Shown piece after piece: positions 36,570 to 46,272 of a DNA stretch of 64,000 nucleotides. Where the stretch lies: NCBI RefSeq assembly GCF_014904695.1, contig NZ_JACXXN010000012.1, positions 1-64,000 on the forward strand, in the 5' to 3' direction. How positions within the stretch are numbered: the first letter of the stretch is position 1; each line of letters starts with the position of its first letter. The DNA comes from Nostoc sp. MG11. Its GTDB lineage: Bacteria; Cyanobacteriota; Cyanobacteriia; Cyanobacteriales; Nostocaceae. A program made the position numbers and the translations under genes. Under the pieces are notes generated by a model. That model was not told where the DNA came from. It worked only from the letters and a program-made list of their open reading frames with translations, and made no database searches.

Positions 36570-36919
36570 TAATTACATTGTTATTTTTAGTATTAAAAAT
36601 TACATAATATTATGTTTCAGGTAGCACTCAGAGTATTTGACAGTCAATATCGCCTGCTAATCAAGCAGTTACCAAGGAATCTTGGCATATATAACCACTT
36701 TAATCAGTTTCAAGTTCTCCGTTAACTGCTGGAAGTGTTCATACTTTAACAACCTCCGTTTTGTGCATTCCCAAAAGCAGATATGAATAGTACTAAACAA
36801 TACTTCCGATAGAGGGATAGATCAGCCATAACTAGATTCTAGATAGATGAACTCACCCTTCCTATTTTCTTAGAATTATGTCAACAACAAATGACTAAAT
36901 GATTTCTAGGAGAACACTA
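36570..36919. other. Divergent intergenic region
   Basis: 350 bp between the GNAT gene and the small acidic protein gene, read outward. AT-rich, with no gene. A clear Shine-Dalgarno (AGGAGA) near 36907 serves the downstream ATG at 36920. Confidence 0.45.
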
Positions 36920-37114
36920 ATGGCTGAAGAAAAAAAATCTGATAATCAAGGCACTACACCCAGCGCTTCTGGTGGCTATCAAACCCCCATCGAAGAAAGT
37001 ATCCGCAAGACAGGCGATGCTGAAAAGAGTGATGCTAAACCCACTGCTACACCAGAAGCACCAGGAGAAGACTCTGTAGCAGGTAGCCCTAATCAAGGAA
37101 CTGAGTCACGTTAA
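36920..37114 (+). CDS. Small hydrophilic, probably disordered protein
   Basis: 64 residues from the ATG at 36920, chosen because AGGAGA sits at the right distance; the frame is also open to an ATG at 36899. The protein is rich in Glu, Lys, Pro, Ser, Thr and Gly (MAEEKKSDNQGTTPSASGGY at the start) with no hydrophobic core, so it is likely unstructured. Followed by a good terminator, which supports a real gene. I do not recognise the family. Confidence 0.6.
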   Translation: MAEEKKSDNQGTTPSASGGYQTPIEESIRKTGDAEKSDAKPTATPEAPGEDSVAGSPNQGTESR

Positions 37115-37128
37115 TTGGTTTGAGATAT

Positions 37129-37162
37129 CCCAATTGTAAATAATCTAAATTGGGTCTTTTTT
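37129..37162 (+). terminator. Rho-independent terminator
   Basis: Stem CCCAATT/AATTGGG (37129-37135 with 37148-37154) followed by TCTTTTTT, 15 bp after the small acidic protein gene. Confidence 0.75.
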
Positions 37163-37320
37163 CGTGACTATATTTAGTAAATTTGGAGTGGATAGTTGTA
37201 GCTTAGATTACAATTATCTACTCATTTTTGTTGGTGTTGGAACCGTTTTTAGCGAGAGTAGTGGCTGAGTTTGAGAGGATGAGGAGAATAACTACACTAT
37301 ATTTACTTGGGTGTGATGGG

Positions 37321-37650
37321 CTACGCCCCGCCGGAGGCGATCGCAATCCGAAATCCCAATACATCTAGTAGCTCAACCAAACCGTAAATTTCTGCACCTT
37401 TTGTTTCTAACAAAACTTTCTCAAGTTTTTCATAATGCTGTTTGGCTTCTTCTGAAAGATTATTCATCTGCACACGCGCATCTACAACATCTTTCAGCGC
37501 TGCTCTCAAAAGTTCAGCTGGTAGTGGTTCTTTTTCTTCTTCCAATTCTAAAAAAGTTTCGATGTAAGCAGCCGCTTCTTGGGGGTCTTTGAGAGAAGAA
37601 ATCAAGTACTCGTGATAACTTCTACTGGTTGGCGTTTTCACTTCTTTCAT
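37321..37650 (-). CDS. HigA-like antitoxin
   Basis: 109-residue protein similar to the antidote proteins paired with RelE/HigB-type killers: TSRSYHEYLISSLKDPQEAAAYIETFLE (8-35) is the usual N-terminal block, and the C-terminal EIYGLVELLDVLGFRIAIA matches the end of the family's HTH domain (LLAVLEALGLRL). The middle of the HTH is poorly conserved. The toxin gene precedes it and overlaps by 29 bp, the HigBA order. The last codons (IAIASGGA, stop) are made of a 27-bp dispersed repeat containing HIP1. Confidence 0.7.
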   Translation of the reverse strand: MKEVKTPTSRSYHEYLISSLKDPQEAAAYIETFLELEEEKEPLPAELLRAALKDVVDARVQMNNLSEEAKQHYEKLEKVLLETKGAEIYGLVELLDVLGFRIAIASGGA

Positions 37651-37882
37651 AATCTCTCCAATATTCCCTAGCTATTTGGATATCTTTTTCTTGGGTGCTT
37701 TTATCTCCGCCACAAAGCAAAATTACTATTGTTGACCCTATTTGCCCAAAGTAGATGCGATAACCTGGGCGATAATTAATTTTCAGTTCACACACTCCTT
37801 CTCCAACTGAACGATAGTCTCCCAAGTTACCTGACTCTATTCGTTTGAATTTATTTCTAATTTTAGCTCTGGCTCTAAACAC
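37622..37882 (-). CDS. RelE/HigB-type toxin, short at the N-terminus
   Basis: 86 residues from a GTG. It contains the conserved core RARAKIRNKFKRIESGNLGDYRSVGEGVCEL, then NYRPGYRIYFGQ, VILLCGGDKSTQEKDIQIARE and a C-terminal WRDYERS, typical of the 'addiction module killer protein' group. Members normally have 15-25 more residues before RARAKI (…EWLxSL…). Here an in-frame TAG lies just two codons before the GTG. In another frame upstream the codons read GAA TAG CTA AAT AGT, like E-W-L-N-S with Trp changed to stop. I think it is N-terminally truncated, but the short product could still be made. Confidence 0.65.
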   Translation of the reverse strand: MFRARAKIRNKFKRIESGNLGDYRSVGEGVCELKINYRPGYRIYFGQIGSTIVILLCGGDKSTQEKDIQIAREYWRDYERSENANQ

Positions 37883-38005
37883 TACCTATAACTATTTAGC
37901 TATTCCTAAGTAATTATACTGTATTCTTTGATTCAAGAGTCGGCATTAGCTTGCCATACAGGCTAAAACTGAATTGGTTATTAGCTATACTTCTGCGAAT
38001 ATTCC

Positions 38006-40255
38006 ATGAACAGACTGTCAGAAAAATTTGTTGCAGGCGGTTTTAGCTCAGCATTAATACTACTGTGTGGCGTCGGAGCAGTCTCATACTTGAGTATCGA
38101 AAGATTGACGGCAGAAAAGCGATGGGTAATTCATACATATCAAGTCATAGAAGGTTTAGATCGCGTGCGTATTGGTATTAGCAATGCCGAGAGCGCACAA
38201 AGTGGTTATATTCTCACGGAAAAAGCAGTTTACCGAGAAACTTATCAAGGAGAGAAGCAGGAAATTTACCAAGCGATCGCAGCCATGCGACAGTTAACCA
38301 GTGATAATCCTGATCAACAACGCCTACTGGATACATTTGAACCCCTAATTGCACAGAAATTTGCCTTGCTTGAGCAGTCAATCGAGCTATTCAGTCAAAA
38401 AAGTTTAGACAAGCCAACTCAAATGGCTATTAGCGATAAAGGTATAGAAGTACGCCAACAGCTCCAAGCAATCAGCCAAGCAATGGAAAATGAAGAAAAA
38501 AGCCTATTGCAACAGCGCACAGCAGTAACAGATGCTCGTTTATCTCAAATCATTACTGTGGTAAGTCTGGGGTATGGTTTAAGTGTTGTCCTGCTTATTG
38601 TTGTGTACTCACTGCTACAAAAGCAAATTCGCATTAACAAGGCTTTATCTGAAGAAGCTATTTGTTTGCAACAGCAAGCCGCAAAAGCAGAACTGGCGAC
38701 TATTTTAGAGAGTGTCACAGATGCCTTTATTGCCCTCGACCACAATTGGTGCTTTACTTACGTGAATCAGAGAGCAGGTCAAATTCTTGACCGTCGCCCC
38801 GAAGACTTGATTGGCAAAAACATTTGGGAAGAACTCCCTGAAGCTACTGAACACAACTTTTATCACGCTTACTACCAAGCTGTGGCAGAACAGCGAGTCA
38901 TTCAGATGGAGGAATACTATCCACCGTGGGAGCGCTGGTTTGAAAATCGCATCTACCCCTCTCAAGAAGGACTATCAATTTTTTTTCAAGATATCACTCG
39001 CCGCAAACTAGCAGAAATTGCCTTAGAAGAGAATGAAAGACGCTATCGTTCGCTGGTGATTGCCACTTCTCAAGCCGTCTGGATCGCTGATACTAAGGGG
39101 ATGTCAAAAGACTTTTCATCTTGGGCAGATCTGACTGGCCAAACTGATACAGAAGTCAATGGACGAGGATGGTTCAATGCAATTCATCCCGAAGATCGGA
39201 AGTTGACAGAGTTGTTGTGGACTCAGGCACTAGCAACTAAAAGTCTTTATAAAACAGAGCATCGCGTGCGAGTTGCTGATGGCAGTTATCGATTTTTTGC
39301 CGCGCGTGCGGTTCCTGTCTTAAATGCCAATGAAGAGATTCAAGAGTGGGTGGGTACTCACACTGATATTAGCGAACAGCAAGCTGCGCTGCGCGATCGC
39401 AAGCTTGCCGAAGCCGCACTACAACAGGCAAATGAAGAATTAGAAAACAAAGTTCAGCAGCGGACGGTGGAATTACAAAGGCTGAATGAGGAACTCAAAC
39501 GCTCGAACCAGGAGTTAGAGCAATTTGCTTATGTGGCTTCTCACGATTTACAAGAACCATTGCGAGCCGTGACGGGCTATAGCCAACTATTAGGACAGGA
39601 ATATCAAGACCGTCTAGACGAGTCTGCTCAAGAATACTTTGCTTATATTGTAGATGGGGCAAAGCGGATGCAGCAGTTAATTCAGGACTTACTAGCTTAT
39701 TCCCGTGTCGGAACTCGCGGTCAGAAATTTGCCTCTGTTGACTGCAATGCTGCCCTCAGTCTGGCTCTGAGTAATTTACATGTTGCAATCGCCGAAAGTA
39801 AAGCCATCATCACTCATGACCCTTTGCCAGAGTTAATCGCCGACAAAACCCAACTAGTGCAGTTATTTCAAAACCTGATCGGCAATGCTATCAAGTTTCG
39901 CCGACAGGAAGCACCCCAGATTCACATTGGTGCAGTCAGAAGAGGAAGGGGAGAGATGGAGAGGGGGAGAGGGGGAGCCGGGGGGCAGGGGGGAGAATTT
40001 ATAACTTATTCACTTAGCACTCAGCACTCAGTTTGGCTTTTCTGGGTACAGGATAATGGTATTGGTATTAAGTCTCAGTATCTTGAGCGGATTTTTGAGG
40101 TTTTCCGACGACTTCACACCCGTCGTGAATTTACTGGTACGGGCATCGGTCTAGCTATCTGCAAAAAAATCGTTGAGCGACATGGTGGTAGAATCTGGGC
40201 TGAGTCCGAGCCAGGTGTAGGAACAACCTTTTATCTTACCCTCAATGAAAATTAA
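38006..40255 (+). CDS. CHASE3-PAS-PAS sensor histidine kinase
   Basis: 749 residues. Two membrane helices (about 11-31 and 180-202) bracket a periplasmic CHASE3 domain (IEGLDRVRIGISNAESAQSG). Then come a PAS domain (about 230-330, ILESVTDAFIALDHNWCFTY), a second PAS/PAC (about 345-460), a coiled coil, HisKA with phospho-acceptor H in VASHDLQEPLR, and HATPase with N box NLIGNAIKFR, then DNGIGIK and GTGIGLAIC. It lacks a receiver; the next gene supplies one. Between the N and G1 boxes, residues about 645-670 are Gly/Arg-rich (RRGRGEMERGRGGAGGQGG) and come from repeat DNA at 39940-40030. Confidence 0.9.
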   Translation: MNRLSEKFVAGGFSSALILLCGVGAVSYLSIERLTAEKRWVIHTYQVIEGLDRVRIGISNAESAQSGYILTEKAVYRETYQGEKQEIYQAIAAMRQLTSDNPDQQRLLDTFEPLIAQKFALLEQSIELFSQKSLDKPTQMAISDKGIEVRQQLQAISQAMENEEKSLLQQRTAVTDARLSQIITVVSLGYGLSVVLLIVVYSLLQKQIRINKALSEEAICLQQQAAKAELATILESVTDAFIALDHNWCFTYVNQRAGQILDRRPEDLIGKNIWEELPEATEHNFYHAYYQAVAEQRVIQMEEYYPPWERWFENRIYPSQEGLSIFFQDITRRKLAEIALEENERRYRSLVIATSQAVWIADTKGMSKDFSSWADLTGQTDTEVNGRGWFNAIHPEDRKLTELLWTQALATKSLYKTEHRVRVADGSYRFFAARAVPVLNANEEIQEWVGTHTDISEQQAALRDRKLAEAALQQANEELENKVQQRTVELQRLNEELKRSNQELEQFAYVASHDLQEPLRAVTGYSQLLGQEYQDRLDESAQEYFAYIVDGAKRMQQLIQDLLAYSRVGTRGQKFASVDCNAALSLALSNLHVAIAESKAIITHDPLPELIADKTQLVQLFQNLIGNAIKFRRQEAPQIHIGAVRRGRGEMERGRGGAGGQGGEFITYSLSTQHSVWLFWVQDNGIGIKSQYLERIFEVFRRLHTRREFTGTGIGLAICKKIVERHGGRIWAESEPGVGTTFYLTLNEN

Positions 40256-40307
40256 GTTACCTTAATATATGTAATATACATAGGCTTAATAAACAATTAA
40301 TAACTGC

Positions 40308-40754
40308 ATGATTGACGGTCAGGCATTCCGACACATTGAAATTTTGTTAGTTGAAGACTCTCCCAGCGATGCTAATCTCACCATCAAAGGCTTCTTAAAT
40401 GCCAAAATCGCCAATAACTTGCACTGGGTTGAAGATGGTGAAACTGCTATGAACTACGTGCGACAGCAAGGCGAGTTTGCTAATGCCCCTCGTCCTGACT
40501 TAATCTTGCTCGACCTGAATCTCCCAGGGATGGATGGGCGCGAAGTACTAACAGAAATTAAATCAGATCCAAATTTCAAGTGCATTCCTGTTGTCATAAT
40601 GACCACCTCAACCGATGAGCAGGACATACTACGTTCCTATAATCTCAATGCTAATTGCTATGTAACAAAACCCATTGATGTCTACCAGTTTATTCAAGTT
40701 GTACATTTGATCAAAGATTTCTGGCTGGTAGCAGTGACACTACCACGATCATAG
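40308..40754 (+). CDS. Rcp1-type response regulator
   Basis: 148-residue single receiver domain with phospho-acceptor Asp in [13 protein letters not shown] and conserved Lys in [12 protein letters not shown]. The start ([20 protein letters not shown]) and DNLH-like spacing place it with Rcp1, the partner of Cph1-type kinases. It lies 53 bp after the CHASE3 kinase and is probably its phosphotransfer partner. Confidence 0.9.
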   Translation: MIDGQAFRHIEILLVEDSPSDANLTIKGFLNAKIANNLHWVEDGETAMNYVRQQGEFANAPRPDLILLDLNLPGMDGREVLTEIKSDPNFKCIPVVIMTTSTDEQDILRSYNLNANCYVTKPIDVYQFIQVVHLIKDFWLVAVTLPRS

Positions 40755-40854
40755 GTTTTAAAATTTCCAATTTTGCTTGCAAACCAGAAGATTAAGCGCT
40801 TTTGACAAATGGGAAATCAGGTGACTATCTTGCAAATTGGTATAACCCTGCACT

Positions 40855-42051
40855 ATGGAAAAGATCAGAATTCACATTCTACTGGTAGAAGATAGTCCTA
40901 GTGATACCCGTCTGTTACGCCAGATCTTTTTACATGCTTCTCAAGAAGAATGGCAGATGTCACATGTTGAACGGCTATCAGAAGCGATAGATGCGAGTAG
41001 AGAAAATTCTTTACCCACACTTGATAATTCTCAGATAGAGAGTTCAAGACAACGCAGATTCAATCTAGTTTTATTAGACCTCAGCCTCCCAGATTCTATT
41101 GGACTGGATACGTTGAAAGAATTTCGGGTAGCAATACCTGATATCCCAGTAGTAGTGTTAACAGGGCTTGATGATGAAGATTTAGCACTACAAGCATTAG
41201 CAGAAGGCGCACAAGACTACCTTGTTAAAGATCAATTAACCATACAACGGTTAGTGCGTGCTATTCGCTATGCCATTGAAAGGAGCGAAATTATTAACCA
41301 ACTACGGGAGAGTGAAGAACGTACCCGTCAAGCACTGGCAAAGGAACAGGAACTCAATGAACTAAAGTCGAACTTTGTAGCAATGGTTTCTCACGAGTTC
41401 CGCACCCCGATGACCACTATTCAGACCTCTATAGATATCCTTGAATACAACAGTGATAAACTGACTGATGAGAGGAAAACAAAATACTTTGATCGAATTC
41501 AAAATGCTATTAACCAGATGCTTCAACTCTTAGATGAGGTATTATTCTTGAGTAAAACAGAAGCAGCTAAACTTGAATACAAACCTACATCTCTAAATTT
41601 AGAAAATTTCTGTAGCGAACTCATAGATATTTTTCAACTTAGTGCAGGCAATCAGTACAATATTATTTTTAGCTCTCAAGGAGAACACACCCAAGCCCAA
41701 ATGGATGAAGATCTCCTAAATTGTATCTTCACTAATTTGCTCTCCAATGCTATTAAGTATTCTCCTGAAAATAGCACCATCTGGTTTGATTTGATTTGTA
41801 AAGATGGCCTTGCAACTTTCCAGGTAAAAGACCAAGGAATGGGTATCCCTCTCAAAGACCAAGCACGTCTATTTCAAACCTTCTATCGCGCCAGTAATGT
41901 AGGTGTAATTCAAGGTACAGGACTAGGACTTTCTATAGTTAAAAAGTGTGTAGATCTACATGGTGGTCATATTCAATTAGAAAGTGAGCAGGATGTTGGT
42001 ACAACGGTGATAGTAACGCTGCCATTACGCTCTTTTGCACCCCACTACTAA
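40855..42051 (+). CDS. Receiver-histidine kinase hybrid
   Basis: 398 residues: N-terminal receiver ([17 protein letters not shown]; Asp in LVLLDLSLPDSIGL), then a short coiled coil, HisKA with H in VAMVSHEFRTPMTTIQTSI, and HATPase with NLLSNAIKYSP, DQGMGIP and GTGLGLSIV. It has no membrane segment, so it is a cytoplasmic relay kinase. It follows the Rcp1-type gene by 100 bp. The three genes form a phosphorelay cluster, with the signal probably entering at the CHASE3 kinase. Confidence 0.9.
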   Translation: MEKIRIHILLVEDSPSDTRLLRQIFLHASQEEWQMSHVERLSEAIDASRENSLPTLDNSQIESSRQRRFNLVLLDLSLPDSIGLDTLKEFRVAIPDIPVVVLTGLDDEDLALQALAEGAQDYLVKDQLTIQRLVRAIRYAIERSEIINQLRESEERTRQALAKEQELNELKSNFVAMVSHEFRTPMTTIQTSIDILEYNSDKLTDERKTKYFDRIQNAINQMLQLLDEVLFLSKTEAAKLEYKPTSLNLENFCSELIDIFQLSAGNQYNIIFSSQGEHTQAQMDEDLLNCIFTNLLSNAIKYSPENSTIWFDLICKDGLATFQVKDQGMGIPLKDQARLFQTFYRASNVGVIQGTGLGLSIVKKCVDLHGGHIQLESEQDVGTTVIVTLPLRSFAPHY

Positions 42052-42281
42052 CAATTAATTAAGTGGTATAACTTGAAGAATAAATTGGACAGTCTTGTAA
42101 GAAGAAGATGGACAAAATGGAGGCTAAAGTATTGATTTTTTAGTTAGCATTGCTCGTCCCAAAACACCTATTCAGAACAAATCCAGTCTGAATATATCGT
42201 TACAATTTATCAGTTGGTTTTGAAATTATCTTTCTGCCCACCTCAAATATCGATACAATAGGCAGATCGATATATATGCAC

Positions 42282-42577
42282 ATGGCAGACCATCACCAAC
42301 TCTCCAACTTTATTTGGCAAATTGCTGACTTATTACGGGGCCTTACCGTCCACCGCAGTACGAGCGTGTAATGTTACCAATGACGGTGCTGCGTCGCTTT
42401 GATTGTGTGCTTTCGCCAACTAAGCCGCAGGTACTAGCGGAGTGTAAAAAGTGGAGTGAACAAGGACTAAAAGATAAAGTCCTGGATGCAATGCTAAACA
42501 AGGTAGCAGGGCAGCGTTTTCATAATCGTTCAATATATTGCATCTGTGGAAATGGGGCAATCTCCGCCATCTACTGA
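42282..42577 (+). pseudogene. hsdM: Type I methyltransferase (hsdM) 5' remnant
   Basis: The ATG at 42282 starts MADHHQLSNFIWQIADLLRG, the conserved HsdM N-terminus. After it a single-base loss near 42340 shifts the frame. The next frame continues PYRPPQYERVMLPMTVLRRF, then DCVLSPTKPQVLAE and LNKVAGQRFHNRS. HsdM homology ends abruptly there, long before the SAM-binding NPPY motif. It has lost more than 80 percent of the gene. Confidence 0.82.
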
Positions 42578-43552
42578 CTATTCATTATCAGTAGATGTAG
42601 GATTACCATTTTTACGCGCTCCGGTAGGTGAACTCAACATAGCTGATCAGAAATATGGAATTGGTCGTGGATTATGTACTATTCGATGCCTTCATTATCT
42701 TCACAAAGGCTTTGCATGGTGGGCGCTATATTGGGCGCGTACACAGTTAGCTTATGAAGCTACAGGTAGCACATACGAAGCAGTGGCATCAGAAGATGTT
42801 GCCAATTTATTAATACTTTTTCCAAGGTTAGATAACCAAATTGCGATCGCAAATTACCTTGATCATGAAACTGCCAAAATAGACACACTTATCTCAGCTA
42901 AAGAACGTCTGCTTGATTTACTAACAGAAAAGCGCCGCGCTCTAATTACTCATGCTGTAACTCGTGGGCTAAATCATAATTCACCAAAGACTGATTCCGG
43001 GGTGATATTGTTTGGTAAGATTCCTGGACATTGGAAAATTAGTAGATTAAGGTGGTTTGTCAAAACTTTAGAACAAGGTTGGAGTCCACAAGCCGAAGAA
43101 AGAGTAATTGCAGAAGAACAATGGGGAGTATTAAAGCTAAATGCTGTAAAAGAAGGTCAATTTGATGACTCAAAAGCAAAAGCTCTATCTGAATTTCTAG
43201 ATATTCCAATAGACTTGGAAATTCGTCCAGGTGATTTTCTAGTAACAAGAGGTAATACACCTGAACTAGTAGGTTATGTTTGTTATGTTTCCAAAACAAG
43301 ACCTAATCTTATACTTAGCGACTTAATTTATCGGTTACGTCTTGATGAATCAAAACTAAATGGCAAATTTTTAAGCTTTTTTTGCAAAGTCATATAGGAC
43401 GATTGCAAATTATGGCAGATGCTAGAGGATCAAGTGTATCTATGGTTAAAATTTCTCAAGAGCATATTTTGGATTGGCTAGTGCCTATCCCTCCTTTGGA
43501 AAAGCAACATTATATCGCTCATTGGAAGGTAAAATTGGACAATCTTATGTGA
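42518..43552 (+). pseudogene. hsdS: Type I specificity subunit (hsdS) remnant, fused to hsdM remnant
   Basis: In the frame beginning near 42530 the sequence reads IASVEMGQSPPSTDYSLSVD and GLPFLRAPVGELN, the start of an HsdS target-recognition domain. The conserved coiled-coil region follows (PRLDNQIAIANYLDHETAKI, LLTEKRRALITHAVTRGL), then the second recognition domain (HWKISRLRWF...). At a run of seven T (43377-43383) the frame shifts. The C-terminal block ADARGSSVSMVKISQEHILDW and VPIPPLEKQ continues in the other frame to 43552. The part of hsdS before the first recognition domain is lost in the same deletion that removed most of hsdM. Confidence 0.82.
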
Positions 43553-43627
43553 AAGGTAAAGTTGGACAAGCTGTCTATTTTCTTCTTCAAATCACAGTCG
43601 GTCAGGTTTAAAGTAAATTGCGATTAA

Positions 43628-43700
43628 TGGAGCTAAGCGGATTCGAACCGCTGACTTCCTCAATGCCATTGAGGCGCTCTACCAACTGAGCTATAACCCC
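43628..43700 (-). tRNA. tRNA-Ala (GGC)
   Basis: Minus-strand cloverleaf of 73 nt: acceptor GGGGTTA/TAGCTCC, D arm GCTCAGTTGGTAGAGC, anticodon stem CCTCA/TGAGG with loop ATGGCAT (anticodon GGC), T arm CAGCGGTTCGAATCCGCTT and discriminator A; CCA not encoded. Confidence 0.94.
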
Positions 43701-43803
43701 TTAAGGTGCGTTATATATATTGCATTAATTATTGGTAATTTGTCAAGTAGTTTCTAAAATTTAAGTGTAAACTATATCATAGGCAACTCAGTGTGAGTAC
43801 TTG

Positions 43804-43995
43804 CTACGACACTTGCAACAAATAAGTCATACAGTGACCCATCAGGAAGTAAACTACTAACATGGCAGCAGCCGCAAGAGCAACTAATGTACCAGCCAAC
43901 ATCAGAGAAAATTCTTTATTCTCGTAGGCTTTTTCCATTAGGTGCAGCGACCACGCCACCAGTGCCACATCAAAAACTAAAATAGGAATCAACAT
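43804..43995 (-). CDS. Small two-helix membrane protein
   Basis: 63 residues, with hydrophobic segments at about 1-18 and 29-53 (LMLAGTLVALAAAAMLVVYF) joined by a charged loop (LMEKAYENKEFS). Composition and codon use look real, and the gene is set apart from others. I do not recognise the family; similar short membrane proteins of unknown function are common in cyanobacteria. Confidence 0.6.
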   Translation of the reverse strand: MLIPILVFDVALVAWSLHLMEKAYENKEFSLMLAGTLVALAAAAMLVVYFLMGHCMTYLLQVS

Positions 43996-44094
43996 ATTTC
44001 TTAATATTTGTTAATACTTGTAAAATAATATTAACACCCTTTTCAGGAAGTGTGTCTAACCTAGGGTAGATGTCATTAATGGAGGAATTACAGA

Positions 44095-44868
44095 TCAGTA
44101 AACAGTTCGTACTGGTACGTTGCGATCGCCCAAATAATTTTTAATTTCTGCCACGCTCAATTGACCGTAGTGTAACAGAGATGCCAGTAATGCTGCTTGC
44201 GCTTTGCCTTGAGTCAACGCCGTATAAATATGTTCACAATTACCTGCACCACCAGAGGCAATAACTGGAATTTCTACAGCTTCAGCGATTGACCGTGTTA
44301 ACTCTAGGTCATACCCAGCTTGGGTTCCATCAGCATCCATACTTGTTATTAGCAGTTCTCCGGCCCCCCGTTTTTCAACTTCTTGTGCCCACACTAAGGC
44401 ATCTAAGCCTGTGTTTTCCCTGCCACCACGTACATACACATCCCACCCAGGGTTATTGGGTTCGACTCGCTGTCTAGCATCAATAGCAATAACTATGCAC
44501 TGATTACCAAAGCGATCGCTGGCCCGATTAATCAAGTCTGGTTCACGTACTGCCGCAGAATTAATACTAACTTTATCTGCTCCCGCTCTTAACAAAGCTT
44601 TAACATTTTCTAAGGATTGAATGCCACCACCCACAGTTAACGGAATGAAGACTTGTTCAGCAGTGCGGTAGACCACATCCAGAATAATTCCCCGGTCTTC
44701 ATGAGTCGCTGTAATATCCAGAAACACTAACTCATCTGCACCGGCTTCGTTGTAAACCTTTGCCAGTTCTACCGGATCGCCTGCATCTTGCAGATTGACA
44801 AAGTTAACTCCTTTTACAACCCGTCCCGCCTTCACATCTAAGCACGGTAAGATTCTTTTAGATAACAT
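44095..44868 (-). CDS. hisF: Imidazole glycerol phosphate synthase subunit HisF
   Basis: 257-residue TIM-barrel cyclase of histidine synthesis. Catalytic D11 is in [17 protein letters not shown], the second catalytic Asp is in [10 protein letters not shown], and the phosphate-binding loops are VGGGIQ and IASGGAGN. Works with the HisH glutaminase, not in this window. Stands alone, divergent from ruvB. Confidence 0.95.
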   Translation of the reverse strand: MLSKRILPCLDVKAGRVVKGVNFVNLQDAGDPVELAKVYNEAGADELVFLDITATHEDRGIILDVVYRTAEQVFIPLTVGGGIQSLENVKALLRAGADKVSINSAAVREPDLINRASDRFGNQCIVIAIDARQRVEPNNPGWDVYVRGGRENTGLDALVWAQEVEKRGAGELLITSMDADGTQAGYDLELTRSIAEAVEIPVIASGGAGNCEHIYTALTQGKAQAALLASLLHYGQLSVAEIKNYLGDRNVPVRTVY

Positions 44869-45023
44869 AGCAACTTTTGTACTTCTAGGTAATTGACCAG
44901 AATTTAAATTTTAAATTGGCGCGGGTATTCCCAAACGAAAATTTTTGCACGTGCGTTTATTTGCAAAGATTGCGGCGTAGATAACGCTCACACAGTTCCA
45001 AAGTCAACGTTGATAGCTGAATT

Positions 45024-46124
45024 ATGGCGATAATATCCTCGAAAAAACAGCCTCCAGAACCTAATGGAGAACAAAAGCAGCGCCGGGAGTCGGCGAAAGC
45101 AGCCTCCACAGACAACATTTTGCAACCACAAGCTGCTATTGATGAACAAGATAAGCAAGAAGAGGGTATTCGACCGCAGCGATTTGCCGATTATATTGGT
45201 CAAAAAGATTTGAAGGATGTGCTAGATATTGCCATCAAAGCAGCCAAGTCTCGAAATGAGGTGCTGGATCACTTACTCCTATATGGGCCACCGGGATTAG
45301 GCAAGACAACGATGGCAATGATTTTAGCATCAGAAATGGGCGTAAGCTGTAAAATTACCAGTGCGCCTGCCTTAGAACGTCCACGCGATATTGTCGGGTT
45401 ACTGGTAAACCTTAAACCAGGGGATATTTTATTTGTCGATGAAATTCATCGTCTCTCACGGATGACCGAAGAAATACTTTATCCGGCGATGGAAGATTAT
45501 CGCTTAGATATCACTATTGGCAAGGGTTCAAGCGCTCGGATTAGAAGTGTGCCACTGTCAAAGTTTACTCTAGTGGGAGCGACAACACGTGTGGGTGCGT
45601 TGACTTCGCCACTGCGCGATCGCTTTGGTTTAGTTCAAAAGTTACGATTTTACGAAGTTGAGGAATTGAGCAAAATTGTCCTGAGAACCGCTCAATTACT
45701 TAAAACCCACGTTACAGATGATGGTGCAACAGAAATTGCGCGGCGATCGCGAGGAACACCACGAATTGCCAATAGGCTACTAAAGCGAGTCCGTGATTAT
45801 GCGGAAGTAAAATTGTCTGGGCAGATTACTGAAGTAGTTGCATCAGAAGCATTGCAACTATTTCAAGTAGACCCTTGCGGCTTAGATTGGACAGACCGCA
45901 AGATGCTAAGTGTAATAATTGAACACTTTAACGGCGGCCCAGTCGGATTAGAAACAATTGCTGCCGCCACAGGTGAAGATACACAAACAATTGAAGAAGT
46001 ATACGAACCGTATTTAATGCAAATTGGCTATTTAAGCCGTACTCCCCGTGGGAGAACAGCCACAAAAGCAGCATACAAGCATTTGGGGTTCACACCGCCT
46101 AATGAACAGTTGTCGTTGTTGTAA
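45024..46124 (+). CDS. ruvB: Holliday junction helicase RuvB
   Basis: 366-residue AAA+ motor that drives branch migration with RuvA. Walker [10 protein letters not shown] (88-96), Walker [11 protein letters not shown], sensor 1 [18 protein letters not shown] and sensor 2 [16 protein letters not shown] are visible, followed by the winged-helix end [15 protein letters not shown]. The N-terminal 45 residues are an extra charged segment, usual in cyanobacterial RuvB. Confidence 0.95.
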   Translation: MAIISSKKQPPEPNGEQKQRRESAKAASTDNILQPQAAIDEQDKQEEGIRPQRFADYIGQKDLKDVLDIAIKAAKSRNEVLDHLLLYGPPGLGKTTMAMILASEMGVSCKITSAPALERPRDIVGLLVNLKPGDILFVDEIHRLSRMTEEILYPAMEDYRLDITIGKGSSARIRSVPLSKFTLVGATTRVGALTSPLRDRFGLVQKLRFYEVEELSKIVLRTAQLLKTHVTDDGATEIARRSRGTPRIANRLLKRVRDYAEVKLSGQITEVVASEALQLFQVDPCGLDWTDRKMLSVIIEHFNGGPVGLETIAAATGEDTQTIEEVYEPYLMQIGYLSRTPRGRTATKAAYKHLGFTPPNEQLSLL

Positions 46125-46272
46125 TGATGGGATTGGGGATTGGGCATTGGGAATTAATTGTCTGTGATTTTAGTGCCTATGCCTCATCCTTAATAAATGC
46201 TTGCTGATTGCATAAGTTCCAGCGATGATAAATTGTGGAATTCAGACCACAGATGGACACAGGTAAAGCCAG

